A stretch of 64,000 nt of DNA, from NCBI GenBank assembly GCA_947258795.1, contig CAMYJU010000007.1, forward strand, positions 1-64,000, read 5' to 3'. This stretch comes from an uncultured Gammaproteobacteria bacterium (lineage in GTDB: Bacteria; Pseudomonadota; Gammaproteobacteria; DRJJ01). The notes under the pieces were generated by a model. The model was not told where the DNA came from. It ran no database searches and worked only from the letters and a program-made list of their open reading frames with translations. Both the position numbers and the translations under genes were made by a program. Positions 54,358-63,261 of the stretch are shown one piece after another; within the stretch, counting starts at the first letter, position 1; every line of letters begins with the position of its first letter.

Positions 54358-55176
54358 ATGGATACGGGATATCAGATGAAATCAGCAGTGACCGAGGAAG
54401 AATCCCGCGAGCAGAAAAAGCCGGGACTTTGGGCGAAGATGCGTGATGATGTGTCATGTGTATTTGAACGGGATCCGGCAGCAAGAAACCGTTTTGAGGT
54501 TTTGACAACCTACCCGGGTGTTCACGCCATTCTGGTCTACCGGGTCAGTCATGGTTTGTGGGTACGTGGATGGAAGTACACAGCCCGACTGCTTACCTAT
54601 TTTGCGAGGATGTTTACCAATATAGAAATCCACCCGGGAGCAAGCATCGGGAGCAGGTTTTTTATTGATCATGGTACAGGTGTCGTGATAGGGGAAACGA
54701 CCGAAATTGGAGATGATGTAACACTCTATCATGGTGTCACGCTCGGAGGGACTACGTGGAGCAAGGGAAAGCGGCATCCGACTCTTAATGATGCTGTTGT
54801 AGTAGGAGCGGGGGCAAAGGTGCTGGGGCCGATAACCATTGGCAAGCATTCAAAGGTTGGTGCTAATTCTGTAGTGATCAACGATGTGCCGGAGCACAGA
54901 ACCGTTGTTGGTATACCGGGCAAGGTTGTTCAAACCAGTAGTGATGCTGCACTTAATCCTTATGGCGTTGACCTTAATCATCATCTTATTCCCGACCCGG
55001 TTGCCGGTGCAATCAGTTGCCTGTTAGACAGGGTCAGACTGGTGGAGCGAGAAGTTGGTGTTGGTGGATGTCTGCCGGGTATGGAGCCGGAGGAAGAATG
55101 TATAGATTGCGATGCCATTGATGTATGTGAATCGGACTCCAATAACAGAAACAAGGATAAAAGAGCGGTTTGTTAA
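54358..55176 (+). CDS. cysE: Serine O-acetyltransferase (nif-type CysE)
   Basis: A 272-residue enzyme with left-handed beta-helix repeats: [25 protein letters not shown] (positions 91-115), [20 protein letters not shown] and [23 protein letters not shown]. Makes O-acetylserine for cysteine, the sulfur source of NifS. A Cys/Asp/Glu-rich C-terminal tail ([11 protein letters not shown]) follows and is not typical of housekeeping CysE. Fourteen bases after nifV. Confidence 0.93.
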   Translation: MDTGYQMKSAVTEEESREQKKPGLWAKMRDDVSCVFERDPAARNRFEVLTTYPGVHAILVYRVSHGLWVRGWKYTARLLTYFARMFTNIEIHPGASIGSRFFIDHGTGVVIGETTEIGDDVTLYHGVTLGGTTWSKGKRHPTLNDAVVVGAGAKVLGPITIGKHSKVGANSVVINDVPEHRTVVGIPGKVVQTSSDAALNPYGVDLNHHLIPDPVAGAISCLLDRVRLVEREVGVGGCLPGMEPEEECIDCDAIDVCESDSNNRNKDKRAVC

Positions 55177-55184
55177 GGAATAGT

Positions 55185-55739
55185 ATGATGGATTTTCTTG
55201 ATTTTGAAGGACGTGATCTTTATTTCGATTCACCCAATAGCAGCAAGGTTGATGAGCTGATTCATTTGTCCTCAGAGGCCTATCCGGATGACAAGGCGGA
55301 ATACTATTTACTAAGAAGCTATTTTTATGAGCCTGACAATCTTAGTGTGTTGGTGGCGTTGTATCGTTACTACTATTACCAGCATCAGTATGAAAGGGCA
55401 CTCAATGTTGCAGAACGGGCACTGGAGGTGTCGGGAAAACAGCTTGGGTATATGGTCGGTTGGGAGGATCTAAATCAGGCAAGTCTGGGAAATGGTGTGC
55501 TGGTGTCTATGGGGCTGACCCGTTTTTACCTGTTAGGCCTGAAGGCTTCAGCATATTTGTTAATGAGACTGGATGATCTGGACGGTGCAATACAACGTTT
55601 ATCAAAAATCCAGGAGCTGGATCCAGCTGATCAGTTTGGTGTTAATGACCTGCTGGCGATCGCCAGGAGAAGACTCAATGAGCAGGAAATAGAGAAGCTT
55701 GGTAGTGACAAGGTCAGCGCATTGCAAAGCTATCGATAA
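55185..55739 (+). CDS. TPR-like nif-cluster protein (second paralogue)
   Basis: About 184 residues, helical. LSVLVALYRYYYYQHQYERALNVAERALEV (positions 54-83) and FYLLGLKASAYLLMRLDDLDGAIQRLSKIQELDP are TPR-like and align with the protein at 39086-39571 (same ...VALYKFxFYxxxxxEAExVA... and ...LGLKAxAxLxxR... pattern). Between cysE and nifW. Function unknown. Confidence 0.78.
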   Translation: MMDFLDFEGRDLYFDSPNSSKVDELIHLSSEAYPDDKAEYYLLRSYFYEPDNLSVLVALYRYYYYQHQYERALNVAERALEVSGKQLGYMVGWEDLNQASLGNGVLVSMGLTRFYLLGLKASAYLLMRLDDLDGAIQRLSKIQELDPADQFGVNDLLAIARRRLNEQEIEKLGSDKVSALQSYR

Positions 55740-55754
55740 CAAGAGGTTAAACTT

Positions 55755-56075
55755 ATGTCTGTAGAAGAGCTTGAAATGGATATGGAAGAATTGGTCAGTG
55801 CAGAGGATTTTCTGGACTACTTTGAAATCGAGTATGAACCGTCTGTTGTTCATGTAAACAGGTTGCACATACTGCAGCGCTTTCATGACTACATTGCTGA
55901 GGTAGCAGAGTTGCCTAAGGAAGTGGATGAATTAAGAGGTCTGTATCGGGACTTGCTGGTGGGGGCATATGAAGATTTTGTGCGCTCGGATGCGTTGACT
56001 GAAAAGGTCTTCAAGGTATTTCATATGCATGAGCCTCAGGAGACATTTGTGCCACTTTCAAGCCTCAAGCAATAA
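55755..56075 (+). CDS. nifW: NifW, nitrogenase-stabilising/protective protein
   Basis: A 106-residue NifW: LVSAEDFLDYFEIEYEPSVVHVNRLHILQRFHDYI (positions 12-46) is the family signature. NifW associates with MoFe protein during maturation. AGAGG upstream. Confidence 0.93.
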   Translation: MSVEELEMDMEELVSAEDFLDYFEIEYEPSVVHVNRLHILQRFHDYIAEVAELPKEVDELRGLYRDLLVGAYEDFVRSDALTEKVFKVFHMHEPQETFVPLSSLKQ

Positions 56076-56084
56076 GGTGATGCC

Positions 56085-56552
56085 TTGAAAACACTGTTTC
56101 ATGAAGGCGACACTGTCCGGGTTATCAGGAATATCCGGAATGATGGGACATTCCCTGGTAAAGAGATAGGTGAGTTGCTGGTCAGGCGTGGCAGTACCGG
56201 CCATGTACAGAGTATTGGAACTTTTTTGCAGGATCAGATTATCTATTCTGTCCACTTTATTGATGATAACAGCATGATAGGTTGTCGTGAAGAAGAGTTG
56301 ATAGGTGGTGATGAGCCATGGCTACCAAGCAAATTCGAGTTCAGAGACAAGGTGATTAGTGAAAAGACACTGGTTATCAATGGTGAAACAATTGTTGAAA
56401 GAGGCATGGAAGGCGAGATAGTCAAGGTTATAAATGAGGATAGAGGAGTGTTTCAATATCATGTTCGTTTCCCAGGGCGTACACTGCAAGTACCTGAATC
56501 TGCATTGACATCGGCTACAGCACCGGAACGACAGGTGGAGATGTCAGAATGA
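56085..56552 (+). CDS. nifZ: NifZ, MoFe P-cluster maturation factor
   Basis: A 155-residue NifZ with TTG start (AAGGTG upstream; the nearby ATG is out of frame). It carries two NifZ barrels: GDTVRVIRNIRNDGTFPGK with GSTGHVQSIGTFLQDQIIYSVHF, and EFRDKVISEKTLV with GMEGEIVKVINEDRGVFQYHVRFPGR (positions 117-142). Helps form the second P-cluster. Overlaps nifM by four bases. Confidence 0.93.
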   Translation: MKTLFHEGDTVRVIRNIRNDGTFPGKEIGELLVRRGSTGHVQSIGTFLQDQIIYSVHFIDDNSMIGCREEELIGGDEPWLPSKFEFRDKVISEKTLVINGETIVERGMEGEIVKVINEDRGVFQYHVRFPGRTLQVPESALTSATAPERQVEMSE

Positions 56553-57430
56553 GTAGCTCCAGCTCAATTAAATCATATCAGGAAGTTTCTTCTTCTGTTT
56601 ATGCCTATCATATGTTGCGTTGTGCGGTAGACAAATACCATAAATCTGTACAAGACCTGAATCAGAAACAGTATGAGGATGTATCACGTAAAGCTGAAAA
56701 GGCCCATAAGCTGGAGTCAATGGTGCTCTCCACGGATGAGGCAAGGAGAGTCGTTATCCCTGAATACGATGTCAATGCTGCTATAAAAGAGGTGGCAGGC
56801 CGTTATGAAAGTGAGGAAGATTTCGTTCGGGATATGGAGCGGAATAACCTCGATAAAGAAATATTGCGACAGGCATTGCACCGGGAACTGGTATTTAATG
56901 CAGTAATGGGAAAAGTGGCTAGTCAGAGTGCAACAACCAGCGATCTGGATGTACGTGTTTTTTATGAGTTGCACAGAGACAGGTTTTCTGTACCAGAATC
57001 CAGGGCAGCCAGCCATATTCTCGTAACCATTAACTCTGAATATCATGAAAATAGCCGCGATGCAGCATTTGCGCGTATTAACAAGATTGCAGTAAAAGTC
57101 CAGAACAATCCGAATCGTTTCCCGTCACAGGCAAAAAAATATTCTGAATGTCCTACTGCCCTGGAGGGGGGTACGCTGGGGGTAGTCCAGAGAGGCGTGC
57201 TTTTCCCCGAGATTGATCAGGTTCTTTTTGAGATGGAGGAAGGCAAGGTCAGCGATATTATCGAGACTGAACTGGGATTCCATCTTGTCTACTGTACAAA
57301 GATACATAAAGCCAAGGCGCAGCCGCTTTCAATGATATATGAAAGGATTCAGGCAATGCTGGATGAAAGAAAGCGCAGGAGCTGTCAAAAGGCATGGATA
57401 AAAAAGATAACAGAAGGAAGTGTAGTATGA
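56549..57430 (+). CDS. nifM: NifM, parvulin-type peptidyl-prolyl isomerase for NifH
   Basis: A 293-residue protein: helical N-terminal chaperone part and a PpiC/parvulin domain (about 150-260: RAASHILVTINSEYHE, FPSQAKKYSECPTALEGGTLG at 205-225, GVLFPEIDQVLFEMEEGKVSDIIET). NifM is needed for folding of NifH in Azotobacter-type systems. Confidence 0.94.
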   Translation: MSSSSSIKSYQEVSSSVYAYHMLRCAVDKYHKSVQDLNQKQYEDVSRKAEKAHKLESMVLSTDEARRVVIPEYDVNAAIKEVAGRYESEEDFVRDMERNNLDKEILRQALHRELVFNAVMGKVASQSATTSDLDVRVFYELHRDRFSVPESRAASHILVTINSEYHENSRDAAFARINKIAVKVQNNPNRFPSQAKKYSECPTALEGGTLGVVQRGVLFPEIDQVLFEMEEGKVSDIIETELGFHLVYCTKIHKAKAQPLSMIYERIQAMLDERKRRSCQKAWIKKITEGSVV

Positions 57431-58719
57431 ATGACGAAACCGGGTTGACATGTTCCTTCTGTGGTGAAGTCCAGGCGCCGGATATGCCACTGATAGCAGG
57501 TACCAGTGGCCATATTTGTCAATCCTGTGTCCGTCTTGCCTCCCAGGTGGTCAGCAGTTGGGGCAGGAGGCAGTCAGTAAACAATCCGATAAAGAAACCT
57601 CCTGTTCCACTGGTTATAAAACAGGCCCTGGATAATTACATTATTGGTCAGGACGATGCAAAAGAAGCCATGTCTGTGGCTGTCTATAATCATTACAAGC
57701 GGTTGGTGGCAGAAAGCAAGACGTCCGGTATGGAATTTTCCGATAATGAAATTGAAGTAGACAAGTCAAATATTTTGCTGATCGGTCCGACAGGTACGGG
57801 TAAAACCTTGCTGGTAAGTACACTGGCAAAAATCGTCAATGTGCCGTTTGTCATTGCAGATGCAACTACAATGACACAGGCCGGATATGTTGGTGAAGAT
57901 GTAGAAAGTGTTCTCTACAGACTGGTTGATGCGGCAGACGGGAATATTGCCCTGGCGGAATGGGGTATTGTGTATATTGATGAAATAGACAAGATTGCTC
58001 GTAGGGACGAGTCGGCTCATGGTGCCCGTGATATTTCTGGCGAGGGTGTCCAGCAGGCGCTGTTGAAACTGGTTGAAGGCACACAGGTAAAACTGACTGA
58101 TAAATCAAAGCGAAAGGAAAACGCCAGTGAAGTCATGATTGATACACGCAATATCCTGTTTATCGTGGGTGGCGCATTTGCTGGCATTGAAAAAATAATC
58201 ACCAATCGCGTCAGTCCCAAAACAACTGAAATCGGATTTCATGCCGACCCTGTTGTTAAATTTGAGCAAGAGCAGACGGAACTGATCGAAGAAATCACGC
58301 CGGACGATTTAAGATACTTTGGACTGATACCTGAATTTATCGGTCGGTTCCCGGTCATAACAAAACTGATGGAGCTGGATGAGGAAGCGCTGGTTCGTAT
58401 ACTGAAAGAGCCAAAGAATGCACTGGTTCGGCAGTACCAGAAACTGTTTCAGTACGATGAGGTAGAGCTGGAGTTTACCGATTCCGCTTTACATGCAATC
58501 AGCAGGCAGGCACTTGATCGTGGAACAGGTGCAAGGGGACTGCGTGGCGTAATTGAATCCATATTACAACGTAGTATGTTCGAGATTCCATCAGAAGATA
58601 CGAAGATATCTAAATGCTGTATTGATATACATGAAGACTCTGAAGGTTTTGTAATAGATAAAATCTGTGATGAAAATGATGAGGATACAGATAAGGAGAA
58701 GGTAAGTATGTCTTCGTAA
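57427..58719 (+). CDS. clpX: nif-type ClpX (ClpX2) AAA+ unfoldase
   Basis: About 430 residues. N-terminal zinc-binding domain (CSFCGEVQAPDMPLIAGTSGHICQSC, positions 10-35), Walker A GPTGTGKTLLVSTLAK, YVGEDVESVL pore/GYVG motif, Walker B VYIDEIDKIA and the ClpX C-terminal RGTGARGLRGVIE. In Azotobacter a second clpX follows nifWZM and is used for turnover of cofactor assembly proteins. Overlaps nifM (ATGA). No clpP is nearby, so it must use a chromosomal ClpP or act alone. Confidence 0.92.
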   Translation: MNDETGLTCSFCGEVQAPDMPLIAGTSGHICQSCVRLASQVVSSWGRRQSVNNPIKKPPVPLVIKQALDNYIIGQDDAKEAMSVAVYNHYKRLVAESKTSGMEFSDNEIEVDKSNILLIGPTGTGKTLLVSTLAKIVNVPFVIADATTMTQAGYVGEDVESVLYRLVDAADGNIALAEWGIVYIDEIDKIARRDESAHGARDISGEGVQQALLKLVEGTQVKLTDKSKRKENASEVMIDTRNILFIVGGAFAGIEKIITNRVSPKTTEIGFHADPVVKFEQEQTELIEEITPDDLRYFGLIPEFIGRFPVITKLMELDEEALVRILKEPKNALVRQYQKLFQYDEVELEFTDSALHAISRQALDRGTGARGLRGVIESILQRSMFEIPSEDTKISKCCIDIHEDSEGFVIDKICDENDEDTDKEKVSMSS

Positions 58720-59308
58720 CCAACCGTATTATGGTAATCCCTCATTAATAATGGTTCCCAGAAGCTGACCAAAGATGGACCACACTATGCCAAAACAAGT
58801 CAAAAGTTGACTAAAATTGCTCAACTTTATGAAATGGTAAAAATTGTAACTTATTGAAAGTAATATAAATTGCAAAACGAATTGGTGGAGGCGGCGGGAA
58901 TGAATATGCCATATCAGTCATACTGAGACGACTATACATCGATGATCTGTCTTGATCATGTTCCAGAATTTACCCACGATCTTACTGGCCCTGGTTATTT
59001 CTTCGATCAGGATCGAAGATGAGCATCACAACGCAGCTTAAAGCCAAATACAGCCTTTACTCTGCCCATCAGTAGGCTCGTGATCTCATACGAGACTTGT
59101 ACAAGCTGCCTGAGCAGCCTGCGTCTGTCCTAGGCAAGATTAGACTGGATGATCTTGTTACCAAGGTAGAAATAGCTTTTCAGGATACTAATTTCAGATC
59201 ATTTCGTTGCCGGAATGCCAGTTTCTCAGTAGTGATTTGTTAGGTATTCCAGCAAAGTGTTTAAACCGGTTATTTATATATAACAATGAGTTATATTAAT
59301 TTTTATAT
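58720..59308. other. Gene-free right end of the nif island
   Basis: About 590 bases with no intact gene. Short open frames with many stops occur on both strands (for example around 58930-59030 and, on the minus strand, 58990-59190). This could be a decayed mobile gene, but I cannot identify a family. It ends at the att-like tRNA copy C. Confidence 0.5.
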
Positions 59309-59565
59309 CTACGAACCAGGCGGTCGCACGTTCGACAAGCAGCGATAGCTGCGCAGAACGGAGCGCAGCGACGGCCCCGACAAATTCGTCTGGAACGAAT
59401 TTGAACAGCGGAGTAAAGCGACGCTGGCCCGAAAGGGCGGAGGGCAGGTAGCCCGGAGTAACGGTGATGGCACTAGCCCCTCGACAATAGAACGCTTTCA
59501 GCGTTCATTATGGATACCCTACCCACCGGCCCGGTGGGTCAGGGCATATCGTGCCAGGCGCGCCA
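59309..59565 (+). repeat. tRNA-Arg(ACG) 3' half with 212-bp T-loop insert (copy C, right border of nif island)
   Basis: Bases 59309-59335 are the tRNA-Arg(ACG) segment from anticodon loop to T-loop (CTACGAACCAGGCGG, ending GTTCGA). Bases 59548-59565 complete T-loop, T-stem, acceptor and CCA. Between them lies a 212-base insert (59336-59547) with multiple hairpins: GCAGCGATAGCTGC, AAATTCGT/ACGAATTT, GCCC/GGGC, GAACGCT/AGCGTTC and CCCACCG/CGGTGGG. Part of it is nearly identical to 1-103. No open reading frame of note in the insert. Confidence 0.75.
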
Positions 59566-59572
59566 TACAAAT

Positions 59573-59604
59573 AGAAAAGGGTCCCAGCGGGGCCCTTTTT
59601 TATT
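59573..59604 (+). terminator. Terminator after tRNA copy C
   Basis: AAAGGGTCCC-agc-GGGGCCCTTTTTT: stem with one G-U pair followed by a T run, eight bases after the CCA end. Confidence 0.85.
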
Positions 59605-59734
59605 TGTCTAGTCTATCGACAGGATTCGAAGGTGCTACGTATCTATAGGTAAGGTAATCATAAGTGAGTGAGTATTTTCAGATGCTTCAGAAGAATGGAT
59701 TCTAAAACTTGATTTTTACTGCAAACAGACATAT

Positions 59735-59749
59735 TGTTACCATATAACA
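59735..59749 (+). promoter_or_regulatory. Inverted repeat upstream of abiEi
   Basis: TGTTACCATATAACA (TGTTA-N5-TAACA) lies 15 bases before the abiEi start codon. AbiEi proteins are known autorepressors that bind inverted repeats; this is a candidate site. Confidence 0.45.
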
Positions 59750-59764
59750 TTAAGTGGTTACATT

Positions 59765-60373
59765 ATGTCTATCCAAGAAAACAATATTGATCCAGAAGAA
59801 ATATTCCGCCAACACGGTGGCCAGCTCCGTATGAGTGATGTCATCAAATACGGCATATCCCGCTATATCCTTTATAAAATGAGGGATAATGGTGTTCTGG
59901 AGCAGGTTTCCAGAGGGATTTACCGGCTGGTGGAGCTTCCACCCATCAGTCAGCCTGATCTGGTCACAGTGAGCCTGCGCTTCCCTAAGGCAGTTATTTG
60001 CCTGATCTCAGCCCTCTCGTTTCATGAGATGACGGCCCAGATACCCCATGAAGTATCAGTCGCTGTACCTCGTGGAGCCAGAATGCCTTCCCTGGACTAT
60101 CCCCCCGTTCATGCGTACAAGTTTTCAGCTGATGCGTTTGAAGCCGGAATTGAAAAGCATCAGATTGATGGAGTCACTGTGCAAATCTACAGTGCTGAGA
60201 AAACGCTGGCTGATTGTTTTAAGTACCGCAATAAACTGGGAATGGATGTGGTACTGGAAGCCCTGAAATTCTTCCGTGGTCAGAAGAAATTCAACCTGGA
60301 AAAGCTGCTTGAATATGCGCGGGTATGTCGTGTTGAAAAGGTTATAAAGCCTTATCTGGAGGCCAGTCTGTGA
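59765..60373 (+). CDS. abiEi: AbiEi-type antitoxin / transcriptional autoregulator
   Basis: A 202-residue protein with N-terminal winged-helix domain (residues 5-60: LRMSDVIKYGISRYILYKMRDNGVLEQVSRGIYRL at 20-54) and C-terminal antitoxin domain (SALSFHEMTAQIPHEVSVAVPRGAR at 76-100, then YSAEKTLADCFKYRNKLGMDVVLEAL). In type IV AbiE systems AbiEi represses the operon and counters the nucleotidyltransferase toxin. It overlaps the toxin gene by four bases. Confidence 0.9.
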   Translation: MSIQENNIDPEEIFRQHGGQLRMSDVIKYGISRYILYKMRDNGVLEQVSRGIYRLVELPPISQPDLVTVSLRFPKAVICLISALSFHEMTAQIPHEVSVAVPRGARMPSLDYPPVHAYKFSADAFEAGIEKHQIDGVTVQIYSAEKTLADCFKYRNKLGMDVVLEALKFFRGQKKFNLEKLLEYARVCRVEKVIKPYLEASL

Positions 60374-61272
60374 ACAAGGGTACCCGTAATATCGCTACCT
60401 CAATCAGGCAAAAGCTTAAAAATCAGTCTATTCATGACAAACGACCTTTTGCGGAATTGCTGCAATATTATGCAATGGAACGTTTTCTTTATCGTTTGAC
60501 CCAATCTGAGCATGCTGATCAATTTATTCTGAAAGGTGCATTGATGCTCAGGGTTTGGGAATCACCTCAATTCCGTCCAACCAGGGACATTGATATGCTG
60601 GGTATAACCAGTAATGACGTAGATGATATCTGTGCCCAGGTAGCTGATATCATTTCTGTTGAAGTGAATGATGGCCTGATCTTTGACCCTTCTACTATAC
60701 GCGGTGAAAGAATAAAAGAAGATGCAGACTATGAAGGGGTTCGTGTGCGTTTTATTGGTACTTTAGAAAATGCACGCGTGCACATGCAAATCGATGTTGG
60801 TTTTGATGACATTGTTTACCCTCAGGCGAGTGAGGCTGATTTCCCCACTATTCTTGATTCACCCGTACCCAGGCTTCTTTGTTATAGTCGCGAAAGTGCC
60901 ATTGCAGAAAAATTTGAGGCAATGCTGAAACTGGGTGAATTGAATAGCCGAATGAAGGACTTTTATGATATCTGGCTTTTATCCCGGCAGTTTGATTTTG
61001 ACGGTAAAGATCTCGCAAAAGCTATACAGTTAACACTTCAACACCGTGACACCCGGATACCCGAAGTTATCACGGCTTTTACAAGGAATTTCATCGAAAT
61101 TAAACAGGCACAATGGGTGGCATTTCATAAAAGACTGGCTCAGAAACATGTTCCGGCTGACTTTAATGAAATTGTCGCGAGTATAGAGAATTTCCTGGAG
61201 GTAATCGTAACTGCGCTTGTGTCGGGTACCTCTGTTACACAACACTGGGTTGCACCGGATACATGGCGATAG
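60370..61272 (+). CDS. abiEii: AbiEii-type nucleotidyltransferase toxin
   Basis: A 300-residue protein with GTG start. Nucleotidyltransferase signatures: FILKGALMLRVW, PTRDIDMLG (metal-binding DxD), MQIDVGFDD and AIAEKFEAMLKLGELNSRMKDFYD (positions 179-202), matching AbiEii. Such toxins modify tRNA or GTP pools and arrest growth on phage infection. Intact here, unlike the related gene at 3943-4632. Confidence 0.9.
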   Translation: MNKGTRNIATSIRQKLKNQSIHDKRPFAELLQYYAMERFLYRLTQSEHADQFILKGALMLRVWESPQFRPTRDIDMLGITSNDVDDICAQVADIISVEVNDGLIFDPSTIRGERIKEDADYEGVRVRFIGTLENARVHMQIDVGFDDIVYPQASEADFPTILDSPVPRLLCYSRESAIAEKFEAMLKLGELNSRMKDFYDIWLLSRQFDFDGKDLAKAIQLTLQHRDTRIPEVITAFTRNFIEIKQAQWVAFHKRLAQKHVPADFNEIVASIENFLEVIVTALVSGTSVTQHWVAPDTWR

Positions 61273-61429
61273 CCTATCGATGCCTGGTATAAGCTAGCCG
61301 GGATGTAGTTGCATCTCTGCCGGAGTTTTGACGAAGTCTTTCCTTCCCGGTAATGATTTGTTAGGCAATTCAGCTTACTTACTATCTCCCATAACCAGAT
61401 AATACAATAAGTTACAATAAATCCTATAA

Positions 61430-61474
61430 CTACGAACCAGGCGGTCGCACGTTTGAATCGTGCCGGGCGCGCCA
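61430..61474 (+). repeat. tRNA-Arg(ACG) 3' half, att-like (copy D)
   Basis: CTACGAACCAGGCGG to GCGCGCCA, the same segment as copies B and C, without insert. The T-loop reads TTTGAAT (C to T). The right border of the AbiE module. The preceding 150 bases (61273-61429) hold no gene. Confidence 0.8.
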
Positions 61475-61496
61475 TTTTTCCCTTCTAAAACAAGTA

Positions 61497-61525
61497 TTAA
61501 AAGGCCTTCAATCGAAGGCCTTTTT
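61497..61525 (+). terminator. Terminator after tRNA copy D
   Basis: AAAAGGCCTTC-aatc-GAAGGCCTTTTT: perfect stem plus T run, 23 bases after CCA. The following 190 bases up to 61716 contain no gene that I can support. Confidence 0.92.
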
Positions 61526-61716
61526 ACTGTTTGTGCTAATCAATTATTTCGTACTCTTTCTTGGCTATGTATTCACGAATTTAGTGTTTGGCTATAGATG
61601 TATGTAATGAAGTTATTTGTGGTATTAGTTGAGGAAGTTGGGTATTGACCAGGATCGGACCTAAGAGATATATAGGATATACTGCCGAAGCCGCCACCCA
61701 AAGCGGAATTCAGAGT

Positions 61717-62172
61717 CTACTCTGGCAATTGTTTTCCTGTTCCTCCTGCTTCTTCTGGAAGATCGTTATATTTGGGTAAACCATCTTTCATAGGGTGTAC
61801 TGACTCAAGATAATGTACATGGAAACCCGGCCTAAAAATAAAATCCTCAATCACAGCAGACGGTACATCGACTAAATCCATAGTCGGATGATCTGTATAA
61901 AGATGACCGCCACATTTTTTACACCATGCGCGATTACTTACTATAGTTTCATCTTTTGAAAGCGGGTTGCCGGTAAAACCATCTATATTCTCTTTACCTT
62001 TAGTAATTTGGATATTTTCAGGTTTCCATAAGGTAAATTCACTCACGGGACTTGCCGACCATTGCCGACAAGAGTCGCAATGACAATAAGCCATTACTTC
62101 AGGATTACCACTTAAGGTAAATTCAACATCCCCACAAAAACAATGACCTGTATATTGAGAATTGTTGCTCAT
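61717..62172 (-). CDS. GFA-family (glutathione-dependent formaldehyde-activating-like) protein
   Basis: A 151-residue protein with the CENP-V/GFA zinc-binding cysteines: GHCFCGDVEFTL, AYCHCDSCRQWSASP and WCKKCGGHLYTDHP. Members are small zinc proteins, some acting on glutathione adducts. It lies 31 bases downstream of the nitrilase gene and is probably in the same operon. Confidence 0.88.
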   Translation of the reverse strand: MSNNSQYTGHCFCGDVEFTLSGNPEVMAYCHCDSCRQWSASPVSEFTLWKPENIQITKGKENIDGFTGNPLSKDETIVSNRAWCKKCGGHLYTDHPTMDLVDVPSAVIEDFIFRPGFHVHYLESVHPMKDGLPKYNDLPEEAGGTGKQLPE

Positions 62173-62203
62173 GGTTTTCTCCTTATTTTTCTAATCTCAT
62201 CTG

Positions 62204-63142
62204 TTATTTTTCAAATACTGCTGGTGATTGCGCTTGAGTGTTAACATGTAATTGGAAGATATCCGGACGTGAATAGTGACCAACGACATCAAAGGCTCTT
62301 TTAGCGATGGCAACTTTTTCCAAATCAATGTCGTAGTACAAAATGCCGGCTTCTTTATTCATAGGACCGGCAACAATTTCACCTCCCGGTGCAATAACTA
62401 CGGAATCACCCGGGTTCACCCATTCATCCTCATCAGGATATAAAGTTTCTTTTTCTGGAAAGTCTTCAGGAATATCGCTGCCTTGCATGAGATTGCCGCA
62501 GCCTACAATCCAGCAGCAGCCTTCGCGCGCAATATGCTGCAAACTGCCCAGCCAGTTATCACCACTGTCATACGTCGGTGCAATGTAGAGTTCGATACCT
62601 TGCGCATACATGGCATAACGCGCCAGTGGCATGTAATTTTCCCAACACAATAATGCGCCGATGCGGCCTACCGGGCTATCAACCACTTTCAGTCCGGTTG
62701 CATCACCAAAGCCCCATACCATACGTTCTGGATTTGTTGGCATAAGTTTGCGATGTTTATTTAATAAATTCCCATCCGGATCAATGGTGACAACGGTGTT
62801 ATACAGCGTTGCCTGACTCAACTTTCCATCACGTTCTTCAATACCGCATACAATAGTGACGTTATGTTTTTTTGCTGCAGCATATAAAGGCGCAAGGTCA
62901 TCGGCATCTACATTAACGGCATTTTTAAGCAGGCGATGATGCAATGCTTCGGACGTGTTCCAGTCGCCCCCTGGTCTGAGTCGCCACACCCATGCAGGAT
63001 AGCCGGGGATAAATGCTTCAGTGAAAATCACCAGCTTAGCGCCATTACTTGCGGCTTCCTTAGCCATGGCAACGGCAGATTCGATGGTTTTTACCTTATC
63101 CAGAAATACCGGTGCTTTCTGCACGATGCCAATTTTATTCAT
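62204..63142 (-). CDS. Nitrilase
   Basis: A 312-residue carbon-nitrogen hydrolase. The catalytic triad is visible: Glu in VIFTEAFIPGYP, Lys in NKHRKLMPT, Cys in ALLCWENYMPL. The CWENYMPLAR and GLKVVDSPVGRIG contexts point to a true nitrilase (R-CN to acid and ammonia) rather than an amidase. I start it at MNKIGIVQK (63142); an upstream in-frame start would add an unlikely Cys/Phe-rich leader. Divergent from a LysR regulator. Confidence 0.92.
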   Translation of the reverse strand: MNKIGIVQKAPVFLDKVKTIESAVAMAKEAASNGAKLVIFTEAFIPGYPAWVWRLRPGGDWNTSEALHHRLLKNAVNVDADDLAPLYAAAKKHNVTIVCGIEERDGKLSQATLYNTVVTIDPDGNLLNKHRKLMPTNPERMVWGFGDATGLKVVDSPVGRIGALLCWENYMPLARYAMYAQGIELYIAPTYDSGDNWLGSLQHIAREGCCWIVGCGNLMQGSDIPEDFPEKETLYPDEDEWVNPGDSVVIAPGGEIVAGPMNKEAGILYYDIDLEKVAIAKRAFDVVGHYSRPDIFQLHVNTQAQSPAVFEK

Positions 63143-63261
63143 GTCCTTGCTCCGTAAAATGCGATTATTTAGACTAATATGAAGTGTAGACTGATTATTT
63201 TTACTTACTATTGGGAAAAAAAAGAAACATAATATGCAAAAATGCACAAAAAGGTGCCGAT
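63143..63261. promoter_or_regulatory. Divergent nitrilase-lysR control region
   Basis: Contains two direct copies of TAGACTRAT (63170-63178 and 63187-63195), spaced 17 bases, a plausible LysR-type operator. Confidence 0.4.

Noticed and set aside
58930-59260. Possible transposase remnant at the right end of the island
   Set aside because: I looked in all frames for DDE or HUH motifs and found none that I could name. Only short stop-rich frames remain, so no mobile element is claimed.
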